Shown: piece after piece, positions 49,467 through 61,181 of the stretch
Layout: the number at the start of each line of letters is the position of its first letter
Position numbering within the stretch: position 1 is the stretch's first letter
DNA from: Aequorivita sp. HC6-5
GTDB taxonomy: Bacteria; Bacteroidota; Bacteroidia; Flavobacteriales; Flavobacteriaceae
Direction: 5' to 3'
DNA: 64,000 bases
Assembly (NCBI GenBank): GCA_905182755.1
Contig: CAJJCS010000002.1
Span: 248,001-312,000 of the forward strand
Made by a program: the position numbers and the translations under genes
Notes under the pieces: model-generated
Databases searched by the model: none
What the model saw: only the letters and a program-made list of their open reading frames with translations
Told to the model about the DNA's origin: nothing

Positions 49467-50039
49467 CTAGTTAGCGTCTTCGAAGCTTACTTCCCAGTTA
49501 AATGCGGCTAGTAAACCTGCTGCGCTTGTTAGCACACCACTTGTTTGCCCACCGTTCCAAGAACCTGCATTTTCAGGATCATCTCCATCAGGATATGAAC
49601 CACCTGGAGCCGTACCGTCATAAACAGAACCGTCTACAGTTGTAACTACACCAAAGAATTCGAAAGAATCATCTTCTACAAAAACAGAAGCATCAACTCC
49701 AAATAATTCAGCCATGTCTGCAGTTGTGAAACTTACATCATATGGGAATGTTGTTGTTGAACCAAAAACTAAAGCCTCTGAAGGTGCACCTGCAAAATCT
49801 CCAACAACAGTTACATCGTAAGTTGCAACAGTTCCGTTAGGATCTTCAGTCATCGCGCTAAAAGAAGCGGTAGCTGGATCAGCGCCCATATCAAATTCTG
49901 GAGCACTTACAAACTTTACAAAACCTCCGTTAGTTAGTTGTGGAAAACGTGCTTTATCTTCATCTTCACAGCTAGTAAAAGTAACTGTAGATAATATTGC
50001 TACAAATACTAGAGAGAATATTTTATTTATATTTTTCAT
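49467..50039 (-). CDS. SusCD-associated hypothetical lipoprotein
   Basis: Lipobox FTSCEDEDKARFPQ; directly downstream of susD homolog. Confidence 0.65.
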   Translation of the reverse strand: MKNINKIFSLVFVAILSTVTFTSCEDEDKARFPQLTNGGFVKFVSAPEFDMGADPATASFSAMTEDPNGTVATYDVTVVGDFAGAPSEALVFGSTTTFPYDVSFTTADMAELFGVDASVFVEDDSFEFFGVVTTVDGSVYDGTAPGGSYPDGDDPENAGSWNGGQTSGVLTSAAGLLAAFNWEVSFEDAN

Positions 50040-50064
50040 AATTAAAGTATTTAATTAAAATGGA

Positions 50065-51686
50065 TTAGTTAATGAAACCAGCTGGGTTAGTATCCCAGAA
50101 TACTTGGTTATCTGCAGTAGTTTGATCTACGTTAGGATTCGTATTTACTTCCGATTCCGGATATCTGAAAGATCTTGGGAATACTCCTACTGGTACAACA
50201 CCAGTTTGTAGTGTAGGATATCCAGTTCTTCTGTACATGTTGTAAGGCTCTATACCGTTACCCCAAGAAGCGATGTACCATTCTCTAATTACAATAGCTA
50301 ATTTAGCATCGTTTCCTGATGCAGCATCGTACTCTGCTAATACTCTAGCAATGTAGTCACTTATATCTGCAGATGTTGCAGCATAGTCTATAGTCTCGTC
50401 ATCTTCATCAGTAGTGGTTAAAGAACCTGAAAAGTCAGTTACTTTGTCCATACTAAGAGAAATACCTGCTTCTAGTAATGCTCTAGAATCAACACCAACT
50501 CCTAAATCTAATCCTGCCTCAGCTAGTGCAAAGTGGGTAAAAGATGATAAGAATATTGGGTTTATACCTTCACCATTAAGAGTTTGGGTATTACTAGAAT
50601 CTGTTCTGTTGAATTGATTGTTGTCAAAAGCTCCACCACCTGGATATACTCCCCATGTAGTTCTTCTTGTGTTATCATTTGGAATTCCTTCATCATCTCC
50701 ATGATCTCTACCCCAGTACTTGTTTCCAACATAACAGTAGTCATAGATGTCGTCTCCTGCACATGGAAGGTTAGATCCTGATGGTGCATCATCTCTTTGT
50801 CGGTATAAGTAGTATCGTAGTCTTGGATCTGCAATTCCTGTTTCAACATAAGGAGCCTCAGCATCACCTGCGTTTAACATATCTAAAAATCCATTACTCA
50901 TGTAAAATCCAGTTCCATTAGGATAGTTTCCTTGAAATATTGGACTTCTTGATTCTGGAGATGTAGCATGAAGAGTAGTTGAACTGAAAATCTTCATCAT
51001 CAGTATCAATAATGTTTTCTGACAATAAAGCAGAAATAGCTCCACCATTACCCATGTTTAAGTGAGCTTTTAATTTTAGTGTATTTGCAACAGCAATCCA
51101 GTTGTCTGCGTCAAAACTACCATAGAATAAATCTTGTGGTATTACTGCAGACACTTCGCCTAAATTAGAAATAGCTGTATCTAATAAAGCTATTTGAGCA
51201 GCGTATACATCTTCGCCAGCATCTAATTCTGGTGTTGGGAAATCACCAAACTGATTTGCTTGGCTGTAAGGTACATCTCCTACATAATCAACAAGTGATA
51301 TGTACGTGTAAGCCTCCATAATTTGTGCTAGTGCTACATGATAAGGTAATTGGTACTTCACTTGCTGCATTTATTTCCTCTATAAGGTCTACGTTTGCAA
51401 ACATGTTGTAAGCAGATGACCATGTCCCGTTTAATGAATTAACAGTAACACTTCCGTTGTACTGACCAAATTGAGCAGTCATACGTGTAATGTTACTTGA
51501 TGATCCTCTAAACCCACTAACAATACCATTAAATGATAATTGAATTGAGTTTAATACAAAATTTGGACTTGCCACATCTGCACCAATTGCATTAGGGTTG
51601 TCTAGTAAATCTAGCTCTGTTGTCTCACATCCAGTGAATAAAGCCAACATAGCTGATACGAATGTTATTTTTAAAATATTTTTCAT
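50065..51686 (-). pseudogene. SusD/RagB-like nutrient-binding outer membrane lipoprotein, frame broken twice
   Basis: ORFs 51288-51686, 50918-51370 and 50065-51048 are collinear: LFTGCETTELDLLDNPNAIG, AYTYISLVDYVGDVPYSQANQF, KLKAHLNMG, EWYIASWGNGIEPYNMYRRTGYPTLQ, FPRSFRYPESEVNTNPNV. Confidence 0.85.
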
Positions 51687-51766
51687 AATATATAATTAAA
51701 TTTTTAAGGGTACACTAGTATAACAAGGTGGTAAAATAATTACCACCTCACTAGTACCTTTTTTTT

Positions 51767-54700
51767 TTAAAATGTTGCTTTTATACCAAATGAGTAACGC
51801 TTAGATGTAGGTCCCGTTTGGAATTCTAAACCTTGACCGTTTCCTGTACCAACACTCAATGCTTCTGGATCAATGTTAAATGCATCAGGAATATTTACTG
51901 CCTTTACATATAAGTTTTGACCAGATAACGAGAATGAGATATTTCCGAAAGGAGTTTTCTCTAACATTTTCTCTGTTAGTGAGTATGTCAATGAAGCTTC
52001 TCTCAAACGTATGTGAGATGCGTCATACATACCTTGTCCAGATGGATCAACTAAGTTGATAAAGTATAGATCATTAGCACCAATTTGAATATTGTTTTGG
52101 ATTGGTAGGTCATCATCCCCTAATAATAACTGACCTGTTGTAGGGTTAGCTAATAATCCTGGAATAACATATGTTCCTTCTCTGTTATCAACGTTTACCT
52201 GTTGTTACACCACGACGGTAGAACTGAGATGCAGTTTGAGAATAGATATCACCACCATGTGTGTATTCCAATTGTGCAGATACAGCTAGTTGCTTGTACG
52301 TTAACGTATTAATCGTAGTTACTGTCCAGTCTGCGTTTGGATCACCAATTGTTTCAATACCTCTACCTAAATCACCTTCTGAGTCAAGAATTTGACCCGT
52401 ACCTGGATTAATTAGTAATGCACCGTTTACACCTGTTCCGTAAGGGTTGAAGTCAGCACTCGTCTGGATCGTTATTGATGTTTGATTCTGCATATCTCGC
52501 AGCATACCCACCTTTAATTACACCTAACGCTTCACCTTCAGAAGCATAGTTTCCTAAGTTAGAGAATCCAGCATACGCAAAAGATTCAACACCACCTAAG
52601 TCAATAACTGTGTTTTCTGCAGCACTAAAGTTGTTACGTACCTTCCAATTGAAGTTATCACTCTTGATTAGTGTAAAGTCTAAACCTAATTCTACACCTT
52701 CTATTTGCGTTTCTGCAATGTTATCAGATGTGAATGTTGCTCCAGTAGATGGAGAAATTGGTCTGTTTACAATTTGATCTTGTATTGATCTTTTGTATAT
52801 AGTTGCATCAATACTAATTCTTTTCTTGAATAAGTCTGCCTCTAAACCAAGTTCAAACTCTTTTTGAAGTTCTGGTTTTAGATTAACATTTCCTAAGAAA
52901 GAAGATAGTCCGTTTGTAGTAATTGCATTTCCATCACTATCTATCACTGCAGAAGCTGTAGAGTTAAATCCTGTTCTTGTAGAATATACTCCTGGGAATC
53001 TTGCAGAGGTACCGTAACCTGCACGGAACTTCAAGTAGTTTAGAGCATCAGATGATCCACCATCCATAGATGTTGGAACAAACGCTAAAGAAGCACCAGG
53101 GTAGAATAACGAATTGTTTTCTGCCTCAAGGGTTGAAGCCCAGTCATTACGACCAGATAATGTTAAGAATAAGTATCCACCATAATCAAAAGCAGCTTCA
53201 CCATAAGCACCTAATATATTTTGTTGTGCTTGGAAAGTTAAACTACCCGCAACTGGATCATTAATTGTTTGGTCAATAAAGTTGTCATGGTCAAAGAAAC
53301 CAAATACTACTTGGTTTTGACTTGACTGTCCAAATTGCTCGTAGGTATCACGTCTTGCGTTGAAACCTAGTTGAGTTGTTAAACTAAATTCATCAGCAAG
53401 CTCAATGTTGTTGAAACTAAAGTTTAAGTTGTGGTCAAAAATAAAGTTTGTACCGTTAGTTGTTCTTAAGTAACCTGTCGTGTATGGTGCCGTAACACTT
53501 CCTCGAGCTGCTTTAAACTCTTGAGTTTCGTTGTATGTATCCAAACCAAAACGGTAAGAGATAGATGCGTTGTCAGAGATTTCATAAGAAGCACCTAACT
53601 TACCGTAAAAACGATTTGTTTTTTGCTCACTACCTGCGTAGTTAGATAACCATCTTGGATTTTCTTGATCTGTTCTGTAATATACACTAGATCTATCGTT
53701 TGGATTTTCGTAAGGGATATTATTTAGATCCAAGTTTCTTGGCATAAATAATGTTCTTGTAAAAATAGATAAAGCTCCACCTGCGTTGTTTGCAGCAATT
53801 GGTGGTGTATTTACTCTCGTGCTACTAAAGTTAGCAGTTCCGTTAAATGAAAATTTGTTAGAAAGTTTCGTAGAACCACCAAGTCCAATGTTGTAACGAG
53901 TTAAACCGTTGTTTCTGATGTACCCATCTTCAGTTGTATAACCAAAGTTTAAGTTGTAACGTGTGTTACCATCATTTCCAGGAGATCCTGCAACATTCAC
54001 AGACATTGACTGACCCAGCCCAGTTCTAAAGAAATCTTTTACGTTATTAGGTGCAGCTACATAAGGAATTTTTAATCCGTCATATTCAGGGAATAAGTTT
54101 CCAAAAGAAGCATACGGGTGAGATACCTCAAGACCAGCGTCAAAACGTGCTCCCCAGTTACCTACATAACCAGAGTTGATTGTGTTATCAGCTCCTTGAC
54201 CATACTCATTTTGGTAATCTGCAAGGTTAGAGATTTCTGTTTGGTATACAGAAGAGTTAACAGTTACCTCAAACTTTTTGTTTAAGTCTTTGTTAGATCC
54301 GTTTTTCGTTGTAATAAGTACAACACCATTTCTACCTTGTTGTCCGTATAATACAGAAGCACTCAAACCTTTTAAGATTTGTACGCTTTCAACATTGTTT
54401 GGATCTAAATCCAAGAAACGGCTACTTGTTACTGTGTTACCACCACCAAAACCTGTTTGTTGGTTTGTACCAGAGTCGAAAGGAACACCATCTACAATAA
54501 ATAAAGGTTGGTTGCTACCATTAATAGAACTTCTACCACGAATAACAAAGTTAGTACCAGATCCAGTTGCTCCACTGTTACCTACAATCTGAACACCGGC
54601 AACTTTACCATTTAATGATCTAACAACGTCAGATTCTGGTTTGTTTTCGATTTCATCAGCTTGTAGTGTTGTAACTGCATATCCTAAAGACTTACGTTCT

Positions 54701-55044
54701 TTAGTTGCACCACCGTAACCTGTAAGTACTACCGCATCTAGCGTTTCTCCTTGAGCCATTGTTACATTCATCATACCAGATGATGCTGTAACAAGTTTTT
54801 CTTGAGAGTCAAACCCTACATAAGAGTAAACAAGTGATTGACCCACTTCTGTTGAGATAGAATAATTTCCATCAAAATCAGATTGAGTACCATTTGTCGT
54901 ACTTTTTACAATAATATTTACTCCTGGTAGCGGTAAGCCTGAATCATCAGTCACTGTACCGGAGATTGTTTTTTCCTGTGCAAATGATATTTGCACTACT
55001 AACGCTAGTAATAGCGTTAAAATTCCACTAAACTTTGTTTTCAT
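51767..55044 (-). pseudogene. SusC/RagA-family TonB-linked outer membrane protein, frame broken twice near the C-terminus
   Basis: ISGTVTDDSGLPLPGVNIIVKSTTNGTQSDFDGNYSI, GKVAGVQIVGNSGATGSGTNFVIRGRSSINGSNQPLFIVDGVPFD; C-terminal pieces in other frames end LREASLTYSLTEKML...KRYSFGIKATF. Confidence 0.88.
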
Positions 55045-55164
55045 TTTTATAATTATTTGAATTAGCCAACTTCAAAAATCCAAATAAAAAGTTAATTACA
55101 CAACTATTTAAACTTAAATTTTGCTTTTTTCTCAAAGCCTGTTGCTGTTTTTGTTTAATAAAAC

Positions 55165-56859
55165 CTAAAATTGTGAAGCGATACTTAGATGTATTTTTGA
55201 GTTTGAAAATTTAAATGCCTGACCATCAAGATTTCCGTTGGCTATAATAAACTTTAAAAGTCCTGCTTTAGTAACCATCCCCAACCCTAAGCCAAAACTA
55301 TACAGTTTTTCTTTTTGTCTTAGAATTTCATTTTCAAAATAACCTATATCTATTATGGAGTGCAGGTAGGTTTGTTGATTTAATAAATAGCGGTATTCTG
55401 TATTAAATACCGATAGTAGTGATGCGTCTATGCTGTTTTCTGCAAATCCACGCATACTGTTTATACCTCCAAACCTAAAGAGTTCATTTGTAAGGTAGTT
55501 TTCGCTAATTATTACATTAGTTGTGTTTTGCAGATAGACTGCGTTTTTTTGATTTAGGTTAAAGGTATGGTGTACCGTGTTTGATAAAGTACCTTGTCTG
55601 GTTTTAGTTGTATTTGTTTTTCTTGTTCCAAGGCCCCCTTGTAGGCTCATAAATGTTTTTACAGGAAAAAGAGTGCTCTGTTGTAATTTTATAAAAACTA
55701 CTCCAGCCCTAAGGGAGACTGTTTTGAAATCTTGAATGTTTTCAGGGTTTGGGTTTTGGGATAAAAGTTCATTGGAGGTTTTTGAGTTGAAGCCTAAAGA
55801 TGCTTTGGATCTTGGTGATATTTGGTATGAGGTGCTCACTCCCTGAGATGCCGAAGAAAATGTACTATCCCGTTTAAAGATATTAAGTTCTGCTTGAATC
55901 CCGAAAGGAGTCCTAAATAGATAAGGCAGTTGTGTTTTTAACGTTAGGCTTTCTTGATCTGCGCCATCTGCTTTGTATTTTATAACAAGTTGCTCTCCAA
56001 AGTTAAGGTTGTTGTTTAGTACTAAATCTATATAGCCATTAAATGCTAGGTTTTGTGTTTGCTCATTAGTGGCAAAACCTATAATGCCATCAAATGTGTT
56101 GAAGTTTTGTTTTTCTAGATATAAATAGACTGTTGTTTTTTCTTTTTCAAATAATGCTTGGGGCGGCTTGATGCTGTTTGCAAATCCCAGACTATTTAAA
56201 GCGTTGTTTTTCTTGACTACTTGCTGGCTGTCAAAAACAGCTCCTTTTTTTATACCCGCATAATATTTTATAAACGAGGCAGGAAATTTTTGATATCCTT
56301 TCACAGCAATAGAGTCAATTGTTCTTTTTGATGATGCAGATGTTTTTAGGGTGGCTATAACAATAGTGTCTTGCGTGGTTAGGTTTGTTAGTTTTAGTTT
56401 ACCAAATGTATTTCCGTTTTTTGTTTGCAGTTGGTTTAGTTTCTCTAAGGCACGTTTGCTCTCTTGCAAGGGTATGATGAAATAATTTTCTTTTGTGTTT
56501 TTTGCAATAAGTGCAACTTGATTTTGAGTAAATGGAGTGTTACTATAGTCTACCTTTAGCTGCGTATATCTTTTGCCTATATAAAAGCTAGCTGCAGCTG
56601 TTGAGTCTGAAATTCTCTTCATGCTTTTCATTGAATTTTCTAGGTATCCAAATTTTTCTAGCTCATTAGAAATCCTTTCAACTTCTTTTTTAACGCTTTT
56701 AAAATCTTGATGTTTTTGGGATACCACCAGAGCATCTTCAATGGTTTTTGGTATGCTCGTTTCAAAAGATACGGTGAGGGTTATATCCTGGCTGTGTGCT
56801 ATCAAGAAAAAACCGGTATATATATTAAGGTATAAAAATATGTAGCAAATTTGTTTCAA
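55165..56859 (-). CDS. BamA/TamA (Omp85)-like outer membrane protein
   Basis: POTRA-like N-terminal region; NTFDGIIGFATNEQTQNLAFNGYIDLVLNNNLNFGEQLVIKYKADGADQESLTLKTQLPYLFRTPFGIQAELNIFKRDSTF; NELFRFGGINSMRGFAENSI. Confidence 0.8.
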   Translation of the reverse strand: MKQICYIFLYLNIYTGFFLIAHSQDITLTVSFETSIPKTIEDALVVSQKHQDFKSVKKEVERISNELEKFGYLENSMKSMKRISDSTAAASFYIGKRYTQLKVDYSNTPFTQNQVALIAKNTKENYFIIPLQESKRALEKLNQLQTKNGNTFGKLKLTNLTTQDTIVIATLKTSASSKRTIDSIAVKGYQKFPASFIKYYAGIKKGAVFDSQQVVKKNNALNSLGFANSIKPPQALFEKEKTTVYLYLEKQNFNTFDGIIGFATNEQTQNLAFNGYIDLVLNNNLNFGEQLVIKYKADGADQESLTLKTQLPYLFRTPFGIQAELNIFKRDSTFSSASQGVSTSYQISPRSKASLGFNSKTSNELLSQNPNPENIQDFKTVSLRAGVVFIKLQQSTLFPVKTFMSLQGGLGTRKTNTTKTRQGTLSNTVHHTFNLNQKNAVYLQNTTNVIISENYLTNELFRFGGINSMRGFAENSIDASLLSVFNTEYRYLLNQQTYLHSIIDIGYFENEILRQKEKLYSFGLGLGMVTKAGLLKFIIANGNLDGQAFKFSNSKIHLSIASQF

Positions 56860-56958
56860 ATAGTCTGTAATTTATTATGTAATAGTAACGATTGCATTTC
56901 GTTTTTAATATCTGAAAGCATAAATATTAAAAATCCTAAAATTTTAATAGTCTAAGGT

Positions 56959-56988
56959 TTGAGATATCAAATAATTATTATATTTTTG
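56959..56988 (+). promoter_or_regulatory. Candidate promoter of the str operon (TTG-N19-TATTTTTG)
   Basis: TTG 56959-56961 and TATTTTTG 56981-56988, matching Bacteroidetes consensus spacing, upstream of rpsL. Confidence 0.65.
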
Positions 56989-57043
56989 CACGCCCTAATA
57001 AGAGGGAACTAATAAATAACAACTAAGTATAACAAGGAATTTT

Positions 57044-57418
57044 ATGCCAACTATTTCACAATTAGTACGAAAAGGAAGGACCAAAATAACCAAGAAGTCA
57101 AAATCGGCTGCCTTAGATTCATGTCCGCAACGCCGCGGAGTATGTACACGTGTTTATACTACCACACCAAAAAAACCGAATTCAGCGATGCGTAAAGTTG
57201 CTCGTGTTCGTTTAACAAATGGTAAGGAAGTAAACGCTTACATCGGTGGTGAAGGACACAATCTACAAGAACACTCGATAGTATTGGTTAGAGGTGGAAG
57301 GGTGAAGGATTTGCCTGGAGTTAGATATCATATCGTTCGTGGAGCTTTAGACACCGCTGGTGTTGACGGTAGAACACAACGTAGATCTAAGTACGGAGCA
57401 AAACGCCCTAAGAAGTAA
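57044..57418 (+). CDS. rpsL: 30S ribosomal protein S12
   Basis: [56 protein letters not shown]. Confidence 0.99.
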   Translation: MPTISQLVRKGRTKITKKSKSAALDSCPQRRGVCTRVYTTTPKKPNSAMRKVARVRLTNGKEVNAYIGGEGHNLQEHSIVLVRGGRVKDLPGVRYHIVRGALDTAGVDGRTQRRSKYGAKRPKK

Positions 57419-57443
57419 TTTTAATTTTTTTTAAAACGAAGAC

Positions 57444-57920
57444 ATGAGAAAAAGAGCAGCCAAGAAAAGACCGCTTTTACCGGATCCTAGATTCAACGAT
57501 CAGTTAGTTACACGATTTGTGAACAACTTGATGTGGGATGGTAAGAAGTCGGTAGCATTCAAGGTTTTCTATGATGCAATTGACATTGTAGAGGAGAAGA
57601 AAACAGACGAAGAAAAAACAGGTGTAGAGATTTGGAAGGACGCCCTTTCAAACGTAATGCCTCACGTAGAAGTACGAAGTCGTAGAGTAGGTGGTGCAAC
57701 GTACCAAATACCTAACCAGATTCGTGCCGATCGTAAAATATCTACTGCAATGAAGTGGTTAATTGGTTTCGCTAGAAAGCGTAACGAAAAATCTATGGCA
57801 CAAAAGCTAGCTTCAGAAATTCTAGCAGCAGCTAAAGAAGAAGGAGCAGCGGTTAAAAAGCGTACTGATACGCACAAAATGGCCGAAGCAAATAAAGCAT
57901 TCTCACACTTTAGATTCTAA
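57444..57920 (+). CDS. rpsG: 30S ribosomal protein S7
   Basis: [45 protein letters not shown]. Confidence 0.99.
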   Translation: MRKRAAKKRPLLPDPRFNDQLVTRFVNNLMWDGKKSVAFKVFYDAIDIVEEKKTDEEKTGVEIWKDALSNVMPHVEVRSRRVGGATYQIPNQIRADRKISTAMKWLIGFARKRNEKSMAQKLASEILAAAKEEGAAVKKRTDTHKMAEANKAFSHFRF

Positions 57921-57925
57921 TAGAA

Positions 57926-60052
57926 ATGGCAAGAGATTTAAGATACACAAGGAATATAGGAATTGCTGCGCATATTGATGCTGGTAAAACTACCACAACA
58001 GAGCGTGTTTTATATTATACAGGAGTTTCTCATAAAATTGGTGAAGTACATGATGGTGCTGCAACAATGGATTGGATGGCGCAGGAGCAAGAACGTGGTA
58101 TTACTATCACCTCTGCTGCTACGACATGTGAGTGGAAATTTCCACTAGAGAATGGAGAAACATTAGCAGACACAAAAGGATATCACTTTAATATTATTGA
58201 CACACCTGGTCACGTAGATTTTACTGTAGAGGTAAATAGATCTCTTCGTGTACTAGATGGACTGGTTTTCTTGTTTAGTGCAGTTGACGGTGTAGAGCCT
58301 CAGTCTGAAACTAACTGGAGATTAGCAGATAACTATAAAGTACCAAGAATTGGTTTCGTTAACAAAATGGACCGTCAGGGATCTGACTTCTTGGGTGTTT
58401 GTCAACAAGTTAAAGACATGTTGAAGTCTAACGCGGTGCCAATTGTTTTAAACATTGGTGACGAAGAAGATTTTAAAGGTGTTATTGACTTAATAAAAAA
58501 CCGTGCTATTATTTGGCATGATGATACTCAAGGAGCAACATTTGATGTTGTTGATATCCCTGAGGATTTGAAAGAAGAAGCTCGTAAGTACCGTGCGCTC
58601 TTAATTGAAGAGGTTGCAAGTTATGACGAGAATCTTTTAGAAAAATTCATGGAAGATGAAGATTCTATTACAGAAGAAGAAGTGCACGCTGCACTTAGAG
58701 CTGCTGTAATGGATATGGCTATCATTCCTATGATTTGTGGGTCTGCTTTCAAGAACAAAGGGGTACAGTTTCTATTAGATGCTGTATGTCGTTACCTGCC
58801 TTCTCCTATGGATAAGGAAGGAATTGTTGGAATAAACCCAGATACAGACGAACAAGAAACGCGTAAGCCAAGTGTAGACGAACCTTTCGCTGCATTGGCC
58901 TTTAAAATTGCTACAGATCCTTTCGTGGGTCGCCTTGCATTTTTTAGAGCGTACTCTGGACGTTTGGATGCAGGTTCTTACGTTTTAAATAATCGTTCTG
59001 GTAAAAAAGAACGTATCTCGCGTATTTACCAAATGCATGCTAACAAACAAAACGCAATTGACTTTATAGAAGCTGGAGATATTGGAGCTGCTGTTGGATT
59101 TAAATCTATCAAAACAGGAGATACCCTTTCTGCAGAAAAACATCCTATTGTTTTAGAATCTATGGACTTCCCTGATCCAGTAATTGGTATTGCGGTTGAG
59201 CCTAAGACTAAGGCAGATGTTGATAAATTAGGTATGGGCTTAGCTAAATTAGCTGAAGAAGATCCAACCTTTACTGTACGTTCAGACGAAGCTTCAGGGC
59301 AAACTATTATATCAGGAATGGGTGAACTTCACCTTGATGTTATTGTAGACCGCCTTAGACGTGAATTTAACGTTGAAGTGAATCAAGGACAACCCCAAGT
59401 TGAATACAAAGAAGCTATTACAAGATCTGCAGATCACAGAGAAGTTTACAAGAAACAATCTGGTGGACGTGGTAAGTTTGCTGATATCGTGTTTACGATT
59501 GAACCAGCAGACGAGGGTGAAATAGGACTTCAGTTTGTATCTGCTATTAAAGGTGGTAATGTTCCTAAAGAATTTATTCCATCTATTGAAAAAGGATTCA
59601 AGATGGCTATGGTTAATGGACCACTGGCTGGATATGAGGTTGATTCTATGAAAGTAACTTTGCGTGATGGTTCATACCATGATGTGGATTCAGATCAACT
59701 ATCATTTGAATTAGCTGCAAAGCTTGGATTTAAAAATTCAGCAAAAGCTGCTAAGGCAGTTATTATGGAGCCAATTATGAAGCTTGAGGTAATTACACCT
59801 GAAGAAAACATGGGTGACATTGTAGGAGATTTAAATAGAAGAAGAGGTCAAGTGAGTGACATGGGTGACCGTGCAGGAGCAAAGACTGTTAAGGCTACAG
59901 TGCCACTTTCTGAAATGTTTGGATATGTTACAACACTCCGAACATTATCATCAGGTCGTGCAACATCAACAATGGAATTTTCACACTATGCAGAAACACC
60001 TTCTAATATATCAGAAGAGGTAATCACTGCAGCAAGAGGAACTAACGCTTAA
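57926..60052 (+). CDS. fusA: Elongation factor G
   Basis: [66 protein letters not shown]. Confidence 0.99.
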   Translation: MARDLRYTRNIGIAAHIDAGKTTTTERVLYYTGVSHKIGEVHDGAATMDWMAQEQERGITITSAATTCEWKFPLENGETLADTKGYHFNIIDTPGHVDFTVEVNRSLRVLDGLVFLFSAVDGVEPQSETNWRLADNYKVPRIGFVNKMDRQGSDFLGVCQQVKDMLKSNAVPIVLNIGDEEDFKGVIDLIKNRAIIWHDDTQGATFDVVDIPEDLKEEARKYRALLIEEVASYDENLLEKFMEDEDSITEEEVHAALRAAVMDMAIIPMICGSAFKNKGVQFLLDAVCRYLPSPMDKEGIVGINPDTDEQETRKPSVDEPFAALAFKIATDPFVGRLAFFRAYSGRLDAGSYVLNNRSGKKERISRIYQMHANKQNAIDFIEAGDIGAAVGFKSIKTGDTLSAEKHPIVLESMDFPDPVIGIAVEPKTKADVDKLGMGLAKLAEEDPTFTVRSDEASGQTIISGMGELHLDVIVDRLRREFNVEVNQGQPQVEYKEAITRSADHREVYKKQSGGRGKFADIVFTIEPADEGEIGLQFVSAIKGGNVPKEFIPSIEKGFKMAMVNGPLAGYEVDSMKVTLRDGSYHDVDSDQLSFELAAKLGFKNSAKAAKAVIMEPIMKLEVITPEENMGDIVGDLNRRRGQVSDMGDRAGAKTVKATVPLSEMFGYVTTLRTLSSGRATSTMEFSHYAETPSNISEEVITAARGTNA

Positions 60053-60062
60053 TATTTCAGCA

Positions 60063-60368
60063 ATGAGTCAAAAAATAAGAATTAAATTAAAGTCATACGA
60101 TCATAATTTAGTAGACAAATCTGCTGAGAAAATCGTTAAGACAGTAAAGTCAACAGGTGCTGTTGTAACTGGGCCAATTCCATTGCCAACACACAAGAAG
60201 ATTTTTACTGTACTACGTTCACCACACGTAAACAAGAAGAGTAGAGAACAGTTCCAATTAAGTTCTTACAAGAGATTATTGGATATCTATAGTTCTTCTT
60301 CAAAAACAATTGACGCTCTAATGAAGTTAGAGTTGCCAAGTGGTGTAGAGGTAGAAATCAAGGTATAA
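60063..60368 (+). CDS. rpsJ: 30S ribosomal protein S10
   Basis: [64 protein letters not shown]. Confidence 0.99.
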   Translation: MSQKIRIKLKSYDHNLVDKSAEKIVKTVKSTGAVVTGPIPLPTHKKIFTVLRSPHVNKKSREQFQLSSYKRLLDIYSSSSKTIDALMKLELPSGVEVEIKV

Positions 60369-60569
60369 GTGAATGCCTACTTTTTGTAGGTAACTCATTA
60401 TCATGAGGCTTCTGCTTTGCAGAAGATGAACATGTCCTAAGCTGCGTGCGAAGGAAAAACGGTAAACAAAGTAATATTCGGGGTCGAATTTATTTTGACC
60501 CCGTTTTATTTTAAAAAAGAAAAACTGTTGCATGAGCAACGAATTTTAATAATCAATAAATAATAAATT
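60369..60569 (+). ncRNA. Candidate structured intra-operon RNA (r-protein leader/attenuator-like) between rpsJ and rplC
   Basis: Hairpins CCTAC-TTTTT-GTAGG, CTCAT-TATC-ATGAG, CTTCTGC-TTT-GCAGAAG, CGGGGTC-N11-GACCCCG then TTTTATTTT, and GTTGC-ATGA-GCAAC, in a 201-nt gap while other S10-operon gaps are about 0-26 nt. Confidence 0.5.
60479..60512 (+). terminator. Terminator-like hairpin inside the S10 operon
   Basis: CGGGGTC(60479-60485) pairs with GACCCCG(60497-60503), followed by TTTTATTTT. Confidence 0.6.
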
Positions 60570-61181
60570 ATGTCTGGGTTAATTGGAAAAAAGATAGGGA
60601 TGACCAGCATCTTTGACGAGAACGGTAAGAATATGCCGTGTACCGTTATTGAGTGTGGGCCCTGTGTTGTTACCCAAGTCAGAACTATGGAGGTTGATGG
60701 GTATGAGGCCCTTCAACTTGGTTTCGATGACAAGAAGACTGCTACTAAAGCCGCTGAAGGGCACTTTAAAAAAGCAGGAACCGTTGCAAAACGCAAAGTC
60801 GCCGAATTTAAAGGTTTTGATGAGGAAGTTAAATTAGGTGATACAATCACCGTTGAACATTTTGCTGAAGGAGAGTTTGTCGATGTGGCAGCCACTTCTA
60901 AAGGTAAAGGATTTCAAGGGGTTGTAAAACGTCACGGTTTTGCCGGTGTAGGACAAGCTACTCACGGTCAACATAACCGTTTAAGAGCGCCAGGTTCTAT
61001 TGGTGCAGCATCTTATCCTGCGAGAGTATTCAAAGGAATGAAGATGGCTGGACAAATGGGGAACGAAAAGGTGAAAGTTCAAAATTTAAGAGTTTTAAAA
61101 GTAGTTGCTGAAAAGAACCTACTTGTTGTTAAGGGATGTATTCCTGGACATAAAAACGCTTATGTAACCATCGAGAAATAA
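60570..61181 (+). CDS. rplC: 50S ribosomal protein L3
   Basis: [67 protein letters not shown]. Confidence 0.99.
   Translation: MSGLIGKKIGMTSIFDENGKNMPCTVIECGPCVVTQVRTMEVDGYEALQLGFDDKKTATKAAEGHFKKAGTVAKRKVAEFKGFDEEVKLGDTITVEHFAEGEFVDVAATSKGKGFQGVVKRHGFAGVGQATHGQHNRLRAPGSIGAASYPARVFKGMKMAGQMGNEKVKVQNLRVLKVVAEKNLLVVKGCIPGHKNAYVTIEK

Noticed and set aside
49467-55044. A full polysaccharide utilisation locus
   Set aside because: Only SusC, SusD and one lipoprotein are present; no glycoside hydrolases, sulfatases or hybrid sensors flank them.
60327-60539. Minus-strand 70-aa ORF over the rpsJ-rplC gap
   Set aside because: Opposite strand to a constitutive ribosomal operon, no recognisable protein, and the region is better explained as structured RNA on the plus strand.
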